Positions 36,490 through 45,291 of a DNA stretch of 64,000 nt are shown piece by piece. Every line of letters starts with the position of its first letter. Positions within the stretch are counted from its first letter, which is position 1. The position numbers and the translations under genes are program-made. A model generated the notes under the pieces. It searched no databases, was not told the origin of the DNA, and saw only the letters and a list, made by a program, of their open reading frames with translations. The stretch covers positions 1-64,000 of the forward strand of contig NZ_FQVQ01000013.1 of the NCBI RefSeq assembly GCF_900129405.1, given 5' to 3'. This DNA comes from Flavobacterium fontis. GTDB taxonomy: Bacteria > Bacteroidota > Bacteroidia > Flavobacteriales > Flavobacteriaceae.

Positions 36490-37698
36490 ATGATAGAAAG
36501 TAATAATCAAAAATCAACAATCGACAATCATCAATCGTTAATCCGAGTGGCGATTATCGGTTCGGGGACCATGGGCAGCGGTATCGCGCAAGTGGCGGCC
36601 ACCGCCGGGTGCTCCGTAAAATTGTTTGATGTAAACCAAGGGGCATTGGATAAAAGCAAAGCCGCACTCGAAGTGACCTTGTCCAAATTGGTGGAAAAAG
36701 AGAAAATCACCGCCGAGACGAAAGCTGGTATTCAAAGTCGCACGACCTATGTGACGTCTTTGTCCGACTTGTCCGATGCGGATTTGGTGATTGAAGCGAT
36801 CGTGGAAAACCTAGAAGTGAAGCGCAAGTTGTTTGCCGAACTCGAAAGCATCGTGGCGCCAACATCTATATTGGCCTCCAATACATCCTCGTTGTCCATC
36901 GCGTCCATTGCCGCTTCCTGTCAAAAAGCAGATCGCGTCATCGGGATTCACTTTTTCAATCCCGCACCCTTAATGCAGTTGGTCGAAGTCATTCCTGCGG
37001 TGCAAACGGCAGAAACCGTGTTGCAAACCGCGGTGGAAACCATTCGTTCCTGGAAGAAAGTCGTAGCCGTTGCCAAAGACACTCCCGGATTTATTGTGAA
37101 TCGTGTGGCCCGACCCTTTTACAGTGAGAGTTTACGCATTTATGAGGAAGGGATGGCCGACTTTGCTACCATCGACTGGGCGTTGAAAACAGTGGGCGGG
37201 TTCCGTATGGGGGCGTTCGAACTCATGGACTTCATCGGAAATGATGTGAACTATGCCGTAACCGAATCGGTGTTTACCTCTTTCTATTTTGATCCGCGGT
37301 ACAAACCATCGTTTACGCAAAAACGCCTTTCGGAAGCCGGATTCTACGGAAGAAAGTCGGGTCGTGGTTTCTACGATTACAGCACAGCAATGCCGCAACC
37401 CACTGAAGATACCGCGTTGGCACAATGCATTTTTCAACGGGTCATCGTCATGCTTATCAACGAAGCCGCCGATGCGCATTTCCTGAATGTCGCATCCGTA
37501 CAAGACATCGATAATGCCATGACCAAAGGGGTGAATTATCCCAAGGGACTCCTCGCTTGGGCCGACGAACTCGGGATTCAATGGTGTGTCGACAAACTCG
37601 ATGCGCTCTACGACGAATACCGTGAAGACCGCTACCGCTGCAGTCCGCTCCTCCGTCGAATGGCCAAAACCAATCAACAGTTTTATAAAAGTGACTAG
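36490..37698 (+). CDS. paaH: 3-hydroxyacyl-CoA dehydrogenase PaaH
   Basis: NAD-dependent dehydrogenase (402 residues from ATG 36490) acting on 3-hydroxyadipyl-CoA. The Rossmann motif AIIGSGTMGSGIAQVAATAGCSVKLFD starts near residue 21; IGIHFFNPAPLMQLVEVIPA and KDTPGFIVNRVARPFYSE follow; the C-terminal domain contains FELMDFIGNDVNYAVTESVF. The first 19 residues are encoded by a heptamer array, which ends exactly before GTG 36547, a possible original start. The protein would then be 383 residues. Confidence 0.92.
   Translation: MIESNNQKSTIDNHQSLIRVAIIGSGTMGSGIAQVAATAGCSVKLFDVNQGALDKSKAALEVTLSKLVEKEKITAETKAGIQSRTTYVTSLSDLSDADLVIEAIVENLEVKRKLFAELESIVAPTSILASNTSSLSIASIAASCQKADRVIGIHFFNPAPLMQLVEVIPAVQTAETVLQTAVETIRSWKKVVAVAKDTPGFIVNRVARPFYSESLRIYEEGMADFATIDWALKTVGGFRMGAFELMDFIGNDVNYAVTESVFTSFYFDPRYKPSFTQKRLSEAGFYGRKSGRGFYDYSTAMPQPTEDTALAQCIFQRVIVMLINEAADAHFLNVASVQDIDNAMTKGVNYPKGLLAWADELGIQWCVDKLDALYDEYREDRYRCSPLLRRMAKTNQQFYKSD
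36505..36546 (+). repeat. Heptamer array forming the apparent 5' end of paaH
   Basis: Six consecutive AATCNNN units (AATCAAA, AATCAAC, AATCGAC, AATCATC, AATCGTT, AATCCGA), 36505-36546, ending one base before GTG 36547. Confidence 0.75.
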
Positions 37699-37875
37699 TA
37701 ACTAGTGACTAGTAATTAGTTAGATAAAAAAATGAATAGAAATAAACCAATCACCAGTCACTAATCACTAATCACTAGTCACTAGTCACTAGTCACTAAT
37801 CACCAGTCACTAGTCACTAATCACTAATCACAAGTCACTAACAACTCATAATTCATAACTCATAATTCATAACTC
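37683..37875. repeat. Long heptamer array between paaH and paaI
   Basis: An array of CACTAGT / CACTAAT / CACCAGT heptamers (about 37755-37835), preceded by GACTAGT/AACTAGT units in the opposite sense and followed by CATAATT / CATAACT heptamers (37845-37873). The spacer has no other content. TAACTAGTGACTAGTAATTAG is followed by its own inverted forms, so the array could fold into alternative hairpins. Confidence 0.8.
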
Positions 37876-37877
37876 TA

Positions 37878-38279
37878 ATGACGCCTTCCGAAATCGTCCA
37901 TACCATGCTCTCCAACGACGCCTTTAGCCAATGGCTAGGGATCGAATTGGTGCACATTGACCACGGAACCTGTACCTTGTCACTCACTGTTCGTGCAGAA
38001 ATGCTCAACGGATTTGGCATCGCACACGGAGGCATCACCTATGCGTTGGCCGATAGCGCTCTAGCGTTTGCCGCCAACTCCCACGGACGCCAATCGGTGA
38101 GTATCGATACGTCCATCAACCATGTGGAAACCCTCAAAGTCGGGGATGTGATTACCGCCACCGCCACCGAGGAAGCCCTCAAAAACCGCTTCGGATTCTA
38201 TGCCGTAGCCATAAACAAAAACGAAACCACCGTCGCGCTGTTCAAAGGAACGGTCTTCCGAAGTGAACGCGAATGGTAG
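37878..38279 (+). CDS. paaI: Acyl-CoA thioesterase PaaI
   Basis: Hotdog-fold thioesterase of 133 residues, thought to release free acids from stalled ring-hydroxylated CoA intermediates. Typical blocks: FSQWLGIELVHIDHGTCTLSLTVRAEMLNGFGIAHGGITYALADSALAFAANSHG (seen over consecutive segments), including the HGG catalytic region and Asp in LADSA, then SIDTSINHVE. Full length. It begins right after the heptamer array. Confidence 0.94.
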   Translation: MTPSEIVHTMLSNDAFSQWLGIELVHIDHGTCTLSLTVRAEMLNGFGIAHGGITYALADSALAFAANSHGRQSVSIDTSINHVETLKVGDVITATATEEALKNRFGFYAVAINKNETTVALFKGTVFRSEREW

Positions 38280-38283
38280 TTTT

Positions 38284-38345
38284 TATAGGAGCTTTTTCCC
38301 GCGAAACCTGCCTGCCGTAGGTAGGTCGGGGCTAGGGGCTCCTGC
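38284..38345. repeat. Hairpin element between paaI and paaJ
   Basis: AGGAGC (38287-38292) pairs with GCTCCT (38338-38343). Inside, CCTGCCT pairs with AGGTAGG (one wobble) around CCGT-type loop bases. It keeps the GGAGC...CCCGC and CGGGGCTA edges of the intergenic GC-rich element with the middle part missing. Confidence 0.6.
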
Positions 38346-38401
38346 TCAATACAGTGAATCAGTAAAAATCGATTGCCCAGTGCAATCATGAACAAAAAAA
38401 T

Positions 38402-39604
38402 ATGGAATCTTACATCATCGACGGCCTTCGAACGCCCATCGGAAATTACCAAGGAACGCTCGCTGCCGTTCGCCCAGACGATTTGGCGGCTCACGTCATC
38501 AAAGCCTTGGTGGAACGCAATGCACAAATCCCCACAGACGCCTATGCCGATGTGATTTTAGGCTGTGCCAACCAAGCCGGTGAAGACAACCGCAACGTGG
38601 CGCGTATGGCACTTCTTTTAGCGGGCTTGCCCTATACCGTTCCGGGAGAAACTGTGAACCGTTTGTGCAGCTCCGGACTATCGGCTGTGATTCATGCCCA
38701 CCGCGCCATTCAAGCCGGCGACGGTAAGGTATTTATTGCAGGCGGTGTTGAAAACATGACCCGCGGACCACTCGTGGTGTCCAAACCTTCAGCCGCTTAT
38801 GGTACCGATAGCAAAATGTACGATTCCAGTTTTGGATGGCGTTTCGTCAATCCCAAAATGCACGAAATGTACGGCACCGATGCCATGGGGGAAACCGCTG
38901 AAAATTTAGTGGATTTGTACCAAATTTCCCGTGCCGACCAAGATGCCTTTGCCTTGCTCAGTCAGCAAAAAGCAACCGCTGCCCAACAAAGCGGCCGCTT
39001 GGCACAAGAAATCGCTCCCGTAACCATTCCCCAACGCAAAGGCGATCCCATCGTTTTTGAAAAAGACGAGTTTATCAAACCCAATTCCTCTATGGAAGGA
39101 TTGGCCAAACTCCGTCCCGCTTTCCGTAAAGACGGTAGCGTTACCGCCGGAAATGCTTCGGGATTAAACGACGGAGCCGCAGCTTTGATTGTCGCTTCAA
39201 GCAAAGCTGTAGCCGAATACGGCCTGAAACCCTTAGCCCGAATCGTCAGTTCGGCAGTAGTCGGGGTCGAACCCCGAATTATGGGAATCGGACCCGTAGA
39301 GGCGAGCAAGCAAGCCTTAGCGAAAGCGGGTTTAACGCTTGAGCAAATGGATGTGATTGAACTCAACGAAGCCTTCGCAGCCCAAAGCATCGCGTGTATT
39401 CGTGCCCTAGGGTTAGCCGATAACGATCCGCGCATCAACCCGAACGGAGGAGCTATCGCCATCGGTCACCCACTGGGTGTAACAGGTGCGCGCATTGCCT
39501 ACTCTGCGGCTTTGGAATTGCAGCAAACGGGTAAACAATACGCCTTGATTACCATGTGTATTGGCGTGGGCCAGGGCTATTCAGTCATCATTGAGCGCGC
39601 GTAA
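38402..39604 (+). CDS. paaJ: Acetyl-CoA acyltransferase / 3-oxoadipyl-CoA thiolase PaaJ
   Basis: Degradative thiolase (400 residues) that cleaves 3-oxoadipyl-CoA and 3-oxo-5,6-dehydrosuberyl-CoA to acetyl-CoA plus the shortened product. Catalytic Cys near residue 90 in NRLCSSGLSAVIHAHRAI, the second motif NPNGGAIAIGHPLGVTGAR with catalytic His, and the C-terminal ALITMCIGVGQGYSVI with catalytic Cys are all present. Length is normal. Confidence 0.95.
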   Translation: MESYIIDGLRTPIGNYQGTLAAVRPDDLAAHVIKALVERNAQIPTDAYADVILGCANQAGEDNRNVARMALLLAGLPYTVPGETVNRLCSSGLSAVIHAHRAIQAGDGKVFIAGGVENMTRGPLVVSKPSAAYGTDSKMYDSSFGWRFVNPKMHEMYGTDAMGETAENLVDLYQISRADQDAFALLSQQKATAAQQSGRLAQEIAPVTIPQRKGDPIVFEKDEFIKPNSSMEGLAKLRPAFRKDGSVTAGNASGLNDGAAALIVASSKAVAEYGLKPLARIVSSAVVGVEPRIMGIGPVEASKQALAKAGLTLEQMDVIELNEAFAAQSIACIRALGLADNDPRINPNGGAIAIGHPLGVTGARIAYSAALELQQTGKQYALITMCIGVGQGYSVIIERA

Positions 39605-39735
39605 AGAAATAGGGCGTGACGGTTTAGCCCCGATAGGAGCGGCATCCCCGGAACGCAGTGGAGGGATATAGCGGATAGCGGGACAATGCGTGTAAAGAAC
39701 ACTAAACGTCCTGCTCCAAAAAAATAAAAATCAAA
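39605..39735. repeat. Intergenic GC-rich element, inverted copy, in the paaJ-paaZ spacer
   Basis: Bases 39625-39683 (TAGCCCCGATAGGAGCGGCA through GCGGATAGCGGGA) are the reverse complement type of the elements at 32783-32840 and 42277-42334. Confidence 0.75.
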
Positions 39736-39761
39736 CGACGTCAAACGTCAAAAGATAAATT

Positions 39762-42260
39762 ATGAAAACAATTCAACATTACGTTTTGGGTCAGTGGACC
39801 ACCGCCAACGGGTCGGGAACACCCACTTACGATGCGGTTACCGGCGAATTCATTGCAGAGACTTCTGTAGAAGGATTGGACATCCCAGCCATTTTGCATT
39901 ACGGTCGCACCAAAGGCGGTGAGCAACTCCGCAAAATGACTTTTCAGGAGCGCGGGAATCGACTCAAAAGTTTGGCGCTCTACTTGAACAAACGCAAAGA
40001 ACAATTTTATGATCTGAGTTACCGCACGGGTGCTACCCGCGTGGATAGCTGGATCGATATTGAAGGGGGCTTCGGGAACCTGTTTGCCAATGCTTCGTTG
40101 CGCAAATTATTCCCCAACCAACCCTATCACGTAGAAGGGGATCCCATCGACTTGTCGCGTGGCGGTCGCTTCATGGCGCACCACATTATGGTGCCCAAAA
40201 AAGGGGTTGCCATTCATATCAATGCCTTTAACTTCCCGATTTGGGGAATGCTGGAGAAATGTGCGGTCAACTGGATGGCGGGCATGCCTGCTGTGGTGTT
40301 ACCAGCGCCGTCGACGTCGTATTTAACCGAAGCGGTGGTGCGTGAAATCATCGCGTCTAATATTCTTCCAGAAGGGGCGTTGCAACTAATTTGTGGTACC
40401 GTGACCAATATTTTTGATACGGTAGAAAGTCAGGACGTGATTACCTTCACGGGTTCGGCAGCCACTGGACGTAAATTGAAAGCCCATCCGCGCATCATCC
40501 AAGAAGCGGTTCCGTTTACTATGGAAGCCGACTCGCTCAACGCGTCTATTTTAGGCGCTGATGCTGTGCCGGGAACCCCCGAATTTGATTTATTCATCAA
40601 CCAAGCGCGTAGCGAAATCACCGTGAAGGCCGGACAGAAATGTACTGCCATTCGCCGTATGATTGTCCCCGAAAATTTGATGGACGACGTGCAAAATGCC
40701 TTGGCTAAATCCTTAGATAAAGTAACCATTGGCGACCCACGCCTCAAAGAAGTTCGCATGGGTGCTTTGGTGAGCAAACACCAAGTCGAAGTGTTGAAAG
40801 GGCGCGTGAACGAACTCGCCCAACACAGTCAGATCGTATACGGTGGGGATTGGGATGCGGTATCCTTAGTAGGTGCCGATACCCAAGGGGCGTTTGTCGC
40901 GCCTGTCGTATTGCGTCAAGACCGACCTTTCGAACATACTGCTGTGCACGAAATCGAAGCGTTTGGTCCTGTGTCAACCATCATGCCGTATAAAAACCTC
41001 GACGAAGCCATCGAATTGGCCCAAATGGGGAAAGGTTCGTTGGTGTCTTCGATTGTTACCAACTCCGATGACATCGCCAAAGATTATGTGGTCAACGCTG
41101 CATCGCACCACGGCCGTATTCTCGTGCTCAATCGCGAAAATGCCAAACAAAGCACCGGTCACGGTTCGCCACTTCCATTACTCGTTCACGGCGGTCCCGG
41201 ACGCGCCGGTGGCGGTGAAGAAATGGGCGGAGTGCGCGGTATCAAACACTATATGCAACGCTGCGCAATTCAGGGTTCGCCCACTACCTTAACCGAAATC
41301 ACGGGCATCTACCAAGCCAATGCGAAATACAAAGAAGTGGACCAACATCCGTTCCAGTACCATTGGGAAGATATCCAGCCCGGTATGTCGTTGAAAACAC
41401 ACAAGCGGACAATCACCGATACCGATATCATCAACTTTGCAAACCTGACCTGGGATCATTTCTATGCCCATACCGATATCACCTCCTTAGACGGCAGTAT
41501 TTTTGAAAAACGTACCGCCCACGGCTATTTCATTCTTTCGGCTGCCGCCGGATTATTCGTGTACCCCAACAAGGGACCGGTAGCTGCCAACTATGGGTTG
41601 GAAGAATGCCGTTTCTTACGTCCGTTGTACCATAACGATACGGTGTATGTGCGCTTAACGTGCAAACAAAAAATCGAGCGCGATGTCACTTCGGCCGAAC
41701 ATCCAAGCGGTATTGTGAAATGGTTTGTTGAAGTTTTTGACAGCGAAGACGAATTGGTAGCCGTGGCCACGATTCTCACCATGGTGCAGAAAAAACAAAC
41801 CGTTTTTGTGGAAATGACTACCGAGAAAATCCAAGCCTGTTTGGACAAATTAACGGAAGCGTCTCAACCGAAATGGGGGATACTCACCGCGCAACATTTG
41901 ATCGAACATTTGGAAGAAGGCTACCGCATCATGTCGGGCGAAAAGCAAGATTTCGAGATTGCCACCCCCGAGAAAATTTTGGATAAAGTACACCATTCGT
42001 TATACAATTACGAGCCCTTCCCGAAAGGAACCGCATTCCCAACGATGAAGAAAGGGGAGTTGGAAGACTTGATCCACCCGGATCTCGCTACCGCCAAAGC
42101 CAAATTCTGGGAAGCGCGTGAGGCCTATGTAAACTTCTTCAAGCAAAACCCTGAAGCCGTGATGAAAAATATGGTTTTTGGTCATTTGAACCGCTACGAG
42201 AGTTATTTGCTCGAACGCAAACATTTGAACCACCATTTTGAACAGTTTGATGTACTGTAA
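39762..42260 (+). CDS. paaZ: Bifunctional oxepin-CoA hydrolase / aldehyde dehydrogenase PaaZ with extra C-terminal domain
   Basis: Ring-opening enzyme of the pathway (832 residues). An N-terminal aldehyde dehydrogenase (about 1-520) has KGVAIHINAFNFPIWGMLEK, FTGSAATGRKLKAHP, the catalytic Cys in AGQKCTAIRRM, and the Glu region MEADSLN. A MaoC-like (R)-hydratase domain (about 535-680) has NLTWDHFYAHTD and HGYFILSAAAGLFVYPNKGPV. The characterised E. coli PaaZ is about 681 residues. Here a further 148 residues follow from about 685, rich in helices and ending NMVFGHLNRYESYLLERKHLNHHFEQF, a pattern typical of DUF1569/DinB-like proteins. Confidence 0.93.
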   Translation: MKTIQHYVLGQWTTANGSGTPTYDAVTGEFIAETSVEGLDIPAILHYGRTKGGEQLRKMTFQERGNRLKSLALYLNKRKEQFYDLSYRTGATRVDSWIDIEGGFGNLFANASLRKLFPNQPYHVEGDPIDLSRGGRFMAHHIMVPKKGVAIHINAFNFPIWGMLEKCAVNWMAGMPAVVLPAPSTSYLTEAVVREIIASNILPEGALQLICGTVTNIFDTVESQDVITFTGSAATGRKLKAHPRIIQEAVPFTMEADSLNASILGADAVPGTPEFDLFINQARSEITVKAGQKCTAIRRMIVPENLMDDVQNALAKSLDKVTIGDPRLKEVRMGALVSKHQVEVLKGRVNELAQHSQIVYGGDWDAVSLVGADTQGAFVAPVVLRQDRPFEHTAVHEIEAFGPVSTIMPYKNLDEAIELAQMGKGSLVSSIVTNSDDIAKDYVVNAASHHGRILVLNRENAKQSTGHGSPLPLLVHGGPGRAGGGEEMGGVRGIKHYMQRCAIQGSPTTLTEITGIYQANAKYKEVDQHPFQYHWEDIQPGMSLKTHKRTITDTDIINFANLTWDHFYAHTDITSLDGSIFEKRTAHGYFILSAAAGLFVYPNKGPVAANYGLEECRFLRPLYHNDTVYVRLTCKQKIERDVTSAEHPSGIVKWFVEVFDSEDELVAVATILTMVQKKQTVFVEMTTEKIQACLDKLTEASQPKWGILTAQHLIEHLEEGYRIMSGEKQDFEIATPEKILDKVHHSLYNYEPFPKGTAFPTMKKGELEDLIHPDLATAKAKFWEAREAYVNFFKQNPEAVMKNMVFGHLNRYESYLLERKHLNHHFEQFDVL

Positions 42261-42426
42261 GAATGAGGAGCTATTTCCCGCTTTCGCCTTTATCTCTCCG
42301 CTCCGCTGCGAGGATATCGGCTCTATCGGGGCTAGGGCTTAAGCGAAGCAAGAAGCAAGAGGAATGAAACAAGATGTTAGTCACTAATCACTAGTCACTA
42401 GTCACTAATCACTAATCACAAAAAAA
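42261..42426. repeat. GC-rich element plus heptamer array between paaZ and paaF
   Basis: The element core at 42277-42334 matches 32783-32840 almost base for base. A TCACTAA/TCACTAG heptamer array follows (about 42376-42419), the same unit family as in the paaH-paaI spacer. Confidence 0.75.
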
Positions 42427-43176
42427 ATGGAACCTTACGTAAAACACCACATACAAGAAAATATCGCGACGATTGAGTTTTTTCATCCGGAGCAAAATTC
42501 ACTGCCAGGCGCCGTTTTAGCCGAATTGGCACAAACGATTACCGAAGTAGGACAACGCGACGACGTCAAAGTCATCATCCTGCAAAGCGGCGGCGACCGT
42601 ACGTTTTGTGCGGGGGCAAGTTTCAAAGAACTCATCGCCATCAACGATGCCGCTACAGGAAAAGTTTTTTTCTCGGGCTTTGCCAACGTGATCAATGCCA
42701 TGCGCAAATGTCCGAAGTTCATCATCGGGCGTATTCAAGGGAAAACCGTAGGCGGTGGCGTGGGTATTGCTGCGGCAACCGACTATTGTATGGCGACCCA
42801 GTTTGCCGCAATTAAGTTGAGCGAACTCAATGTAGGAATCGGACCCTTTGTGGTGTCGCCCGCCATTGAACGTAAAATTGGGGTTTCCGCAACCTCGCAG
42901 ATTGCCATTGATGCCAATACGTTTTATGAAGCATCTTGGGCTCGTGAGAAAGGATTGTTTGCACAAGTATTCCCTACGTTAGAAGAATTGGATGCTGCGG
43001 TTTGGGCTTTCGCACAACACCTGTGCACCTACAATCCCGAAGCCATGCTTGAAATGAAGAAAGTCTTCTGGCGCGGCACCGACGATTGGGATACCTTACT
43101 CGCCGAACGCGCAGCCATCAGCGGCCGTTTGGTACTGAGTGATTTCACGAAACAAAAACTGGAAAAGTTTAAATAG
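42427..43176 (+). CDS. paaF: Enoyl-CoA hydratase family protein PaaF
   Basis: Crotonase-fold enzyme (249 residues) with VKVIILQSGGDRTFCAGASFKEL and the oxyanion-hole block IIGRIQGKTVGGGVGIAAATDYCMA, then ELNVGIGPFVVSPAIERKIG. It probably hydrates 2,3-dehydroadipyl-CoA to 3-hydroxyadipyl-CoA. The catalytic Glu position carries GIGPFVV rather than the usual GL-x-P-E pattern, so the exact reaction is less certain than for PaaG. It follows paaZ after a repeat-filled spacer. Confidence 0.82.
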   Translation: MEPYVKHHIQENIATIEFFHPEQNSLPGAVLAELAQTITEVGQRDDVKVIILQSGGDRTFCAGASFKELIAINDAATGKVFFSGFANVINAMRKCPKFIIGRIQGKTVGGGVGIAAATDYCMATQFAAIKLSELNVGIGPFVVSPAIERKIGVSATSQIAIDANTFYEASWAREKGLFAQVFPTLEELDAAVWAFAQHLCTYNPEAMLEMKKVFWRGTDDWDTLLAERAAISGRLVLSDFTKQKLEKFK

Positions 43177-43295
43177 AAGCAAGACCGCTTCGCTGCAAGA
43201 GCAAAGACCGCTTCGCTGAAAGAACAAAGTGGTTGCGATACTAAGATTTCTTTTTTCTTGCAATGCAATGGTCTTTATTCTTTAATCTAAAAAAT

Positions 43296-43892
43296 ATGAT
43301 TTACGCATTCAAAGGATTCATTCCGGTCATTCACGAGAGTAGCTTTATCCACCCGCAGGCTTCGGTTACGGGGAATGTGATTATTGGGAAAAACGTGTAT
43401 GTCGGACCCGGTGCTGCCATCCGTGGGGATTGGGGCGAAATCATCATCGAAGACGGATGTAACGTGCAAGAAAACTGCACGCTGCACATGTTTCCGGGTA
43501 AGACGATGGTTTTAAAAGCCGGGGCTCATATCGGCCATGGCGCGATTATTCATGGCGCGAATATTGGGGCCAACTGCCTCATCGGAATGAATGCCGTGTT
43601 GATGGATGATGTGAATGTCGGCGACGAATGCATTATTGGTGCCTTGGCGTTTGTCAAAGCCGGTATGCAAATTCCCAACCGAAAAATGGTTGTCGGCAAT
43701 CCCGCCGAAATCATTAAAGACGTTTCCGACGAGATGATCGCTTGGAAAACCAAAGGGACCCAATTGTACCAACAATTGCCCCAAGAATGTTATGAAACGC
43801 TACAAGTGGTCGAACCTTTACGGGAAATCCCCAAAGACCGACCCACACAAGAAGCGTTTTATGCAACATTAAACGATTTTAAAAAGAAATAA
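43296..43892 (+). CDS. paaY: Hexapeptide-repeat thioesterase PaaY (gamma-carbonic-anhydrase fold)
   Basis: Left-handed beta-helix protein (198 residues). Hexapeptide repeats are evident in GNVIIGKNVYVGPGAAIRGDWGEIIIEDGCNVQENC and GAHIGHGAIIHGANIGANCLIGMNAVL (each seen as consecutive segments), with metal-ligand His in AHIGHGAIIH. PaaY homologues act as thioesterases that clear toxic CoA by-products. ATG 43296 is chosen over an upstream in-frame start at 43263, which lacks similarity to the family N-terminus. Confidence 0.92.
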   Translation: MIYAFKGFIPVIHESSFIHPQASVTGNVIIGKNVYVGPGAAIRGDWGEIIIEDGCNVQENCTLHMFPGKTMVLKAGAHIGHGAIIHGANIGANCLIGMNAVLMDDVNVGDECIIGALAFVKAGMQIPNRKMVVGNPAEIIKDVSDEMIAWKTKGTQLYQQLPQECYETLQVVEPLREIPKDRPTQEAFYATLNDFKKK

Positions 43893-43908
43893 ATATCCGG
43901 TTTTCGTT

Positions 43909-43945
43909 TTTAAAGTTTATTCCCTAAGTCGGGTGTAACTTTAAA
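43909..43945. promoter_or_regulatory. Perfect 9-bp inverted repeat before the E2 gene
   Basis: TTTAAAGTT (43909-43917) pairs with AACTTTAAA (43937-43945) around a 19-base loop. No T tract follows. It may be an mRNA hairpin or a protein site separating the paa genes from the 2-oxoacid dehydrogenase module. Confidence 0.4.
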
Positions 43946-43982
43946 CCTGAAACCTGAAACCTGAAACCTGAAACCTGAAACT
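43944..43982. repeat. Five-unit AACCTGA heptamer array
   Basis: Five perfect AACCTGA units (43944-43978) lie just before the E2 start codon at 43989. The inverse unit TTTCAGG appears in five units right after the E1 stop codon (48428-48462). Confidence 0.85.
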
Positions 43983-43988
43983 AATACA

Positions 43989-45284
43989 ATGGTTGAATTT
44001 AGAATGCCCAAATTGGGGGAGAGTATTGCTGAAGCGACGGTCATCAGTTGGTTGAAAAATGTCGGGGACTATATCGCGGCCGAAGAGACTCTTTTGGAAG
44101 TCGCCACCGACAAAGTAGACAGCGAGGTGCCATCACCCGTTTCGGGAATTATTAAAGAAATTCGTTTCCAAAAAAACGATGTGGTACCTGTAGGAACCGT
44201 GATGGCGTTGATTGAAGCGTCTGAAGGGGAGTCTCAGTTGCAGTCTCAGTCGCAGTCACAGTCGCAGACGCAGCAGTCCGCACAAGTCGCAGAACCGAGT
44301 TCGCCCTATGCCTCTGCCGCACCTTCATCCGTGGCGCAATTGCGTCAGGGAGGCACCACCTTTTTGTCGCCGCTCATCATTAGCATCGCACAAAAAGAAA
44401 ACTTATCGATAGAAGAATTGCAGTTGATACCAGGTTCAGGAGCTGACGGTCGTTTGCAAAAAAGCGATGTGTACCAGTATTTGAAAAACCGCAAATACCC
44501 GGTGCAAAGCAAACCCGTGGTTCAAAATCCACCCACGTCTTCCTATCCCAAACCGAAAATCAATTATACCGAAGGGAAAGATTATATCATCGAAATGGAC
44601 CGTATGCGCAAGATGATTGCCGATCATATGGTGTATTCAAAACAAACTTCACCCCACGTTACGTCCTATCTCGAAGTGGATGTGACCGATCTCGTGGCGT
44701 GGCGCAATAACCACAAAGAGGCCTTTCAAGCCAAAACGGGACAGAAGCTTACCTTCACGCCGCTTTTTGTGGAGGCTGTTGCCAAAGCAATTCAGGCGTA
44801 TCCGTTGATTAATGTGGCCGTAGAAGATACCAAAATCTTCGTTCGTAAAGACATCAATATCGGCATGGCGACCGCATTGCCTACGGGGAATTTAATTGTA
44901 CCCGTAGTGCGTAACGCCGACACCAAAGATTTAGCCGCTTTAGCTTCTGATGTAAATCAATTGGCCGAAAGTGCGCGCACCAATACCTTAAAACCCGAAC
45001 AAATTCAAGGCAGTACCTTCACCATTTCCAATGTGGGTACGTTTGGGAGTTTGATGGGAACACCCATTATCAACCAACCCGAAGTGGCCATCTTAGCCTT
45101 TGGCATCATCAAAAAACGTCCCGAAGTGATTACCACCGCAAAAGGGGATGAGATTGCCATTCGCAGTATGATGTTCCTTTCATTATCGTTTGACCACCGC
45201 GTCGTGGATGGCTTCCTCGGCGGCTCGTTCCTGCGCAAGGTGGGCGATTACCTCGAACAATTTGATACCAATACAACCTACTAA
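43989..45284 (+). CDS. 2-oxoacid dehydrogenase E2 (dihydrolipoamide acyltransferase), branched-chain type
   Basis: A 431-residue E2: one lipoyl domain (about 1-75, lysine in EVATDKVDSEVPSPV), a Ser/Gln-rich linker encoded by CAGTCTC-type repeats, a subunit-binding domain (FLSPLIISIAQKENLSIEELQLI), and the catalytic domain ending in SFDHRVVDGFLGG. The match is to branched-chain 2-oxoacid E2 proteins rather than to the two-lipoyl pyruvate E2 at 10457. It would make acyl-CoA from branched-chain or possibly aromatic 2-oxoacids. Its stop lies 7 bases before the aminotransferase gene. Confidence 0.9.
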   Translation: MVEFRMPKLGESIAEATVISWLKNVGDYIAAEETLLEVATDKVDSEVPSPVSGIIKEIRFQKNDVVPVGTVMALIEASEGESQLQSQSQSQSQTQQSAQVAEPSSPYASAAPSSVAQLRQGGTTFLSPLIISIAQKENLSIEELQLIPGSGADGRLQKSDVYQYLKNRKYPVQSKPVVQNPPTSSYPKPKINYTEGKDYIIEMDRMRKMIADHMVYSKQTSPHVTSYLEVDVTDLVAWRNNHKEAFQAKTGQKLTFTPLFVEAVAKAIQAYPLINVAVEDTKIFVRKDINIGMATALPTGNLIVPVVRNADTKDLAALASDVNQLAESARTNTLKPEQIQGSTFTISNVGTFGSLMGTPIINQPEVAILAFGIIKKRPEVITTAKGDEIAIRSMMFLSLSFDHRVVDGFLGGSFLRKVGDYLEQFDTNTTY

Positions 45285-45291
45285 ATAAAGA

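Noticed and set aside
37683..37875. Regular repeats that could suggest a CRISPR array
   Set aside because: The units are 7 bases with no unique spacers and there are no cas genes.
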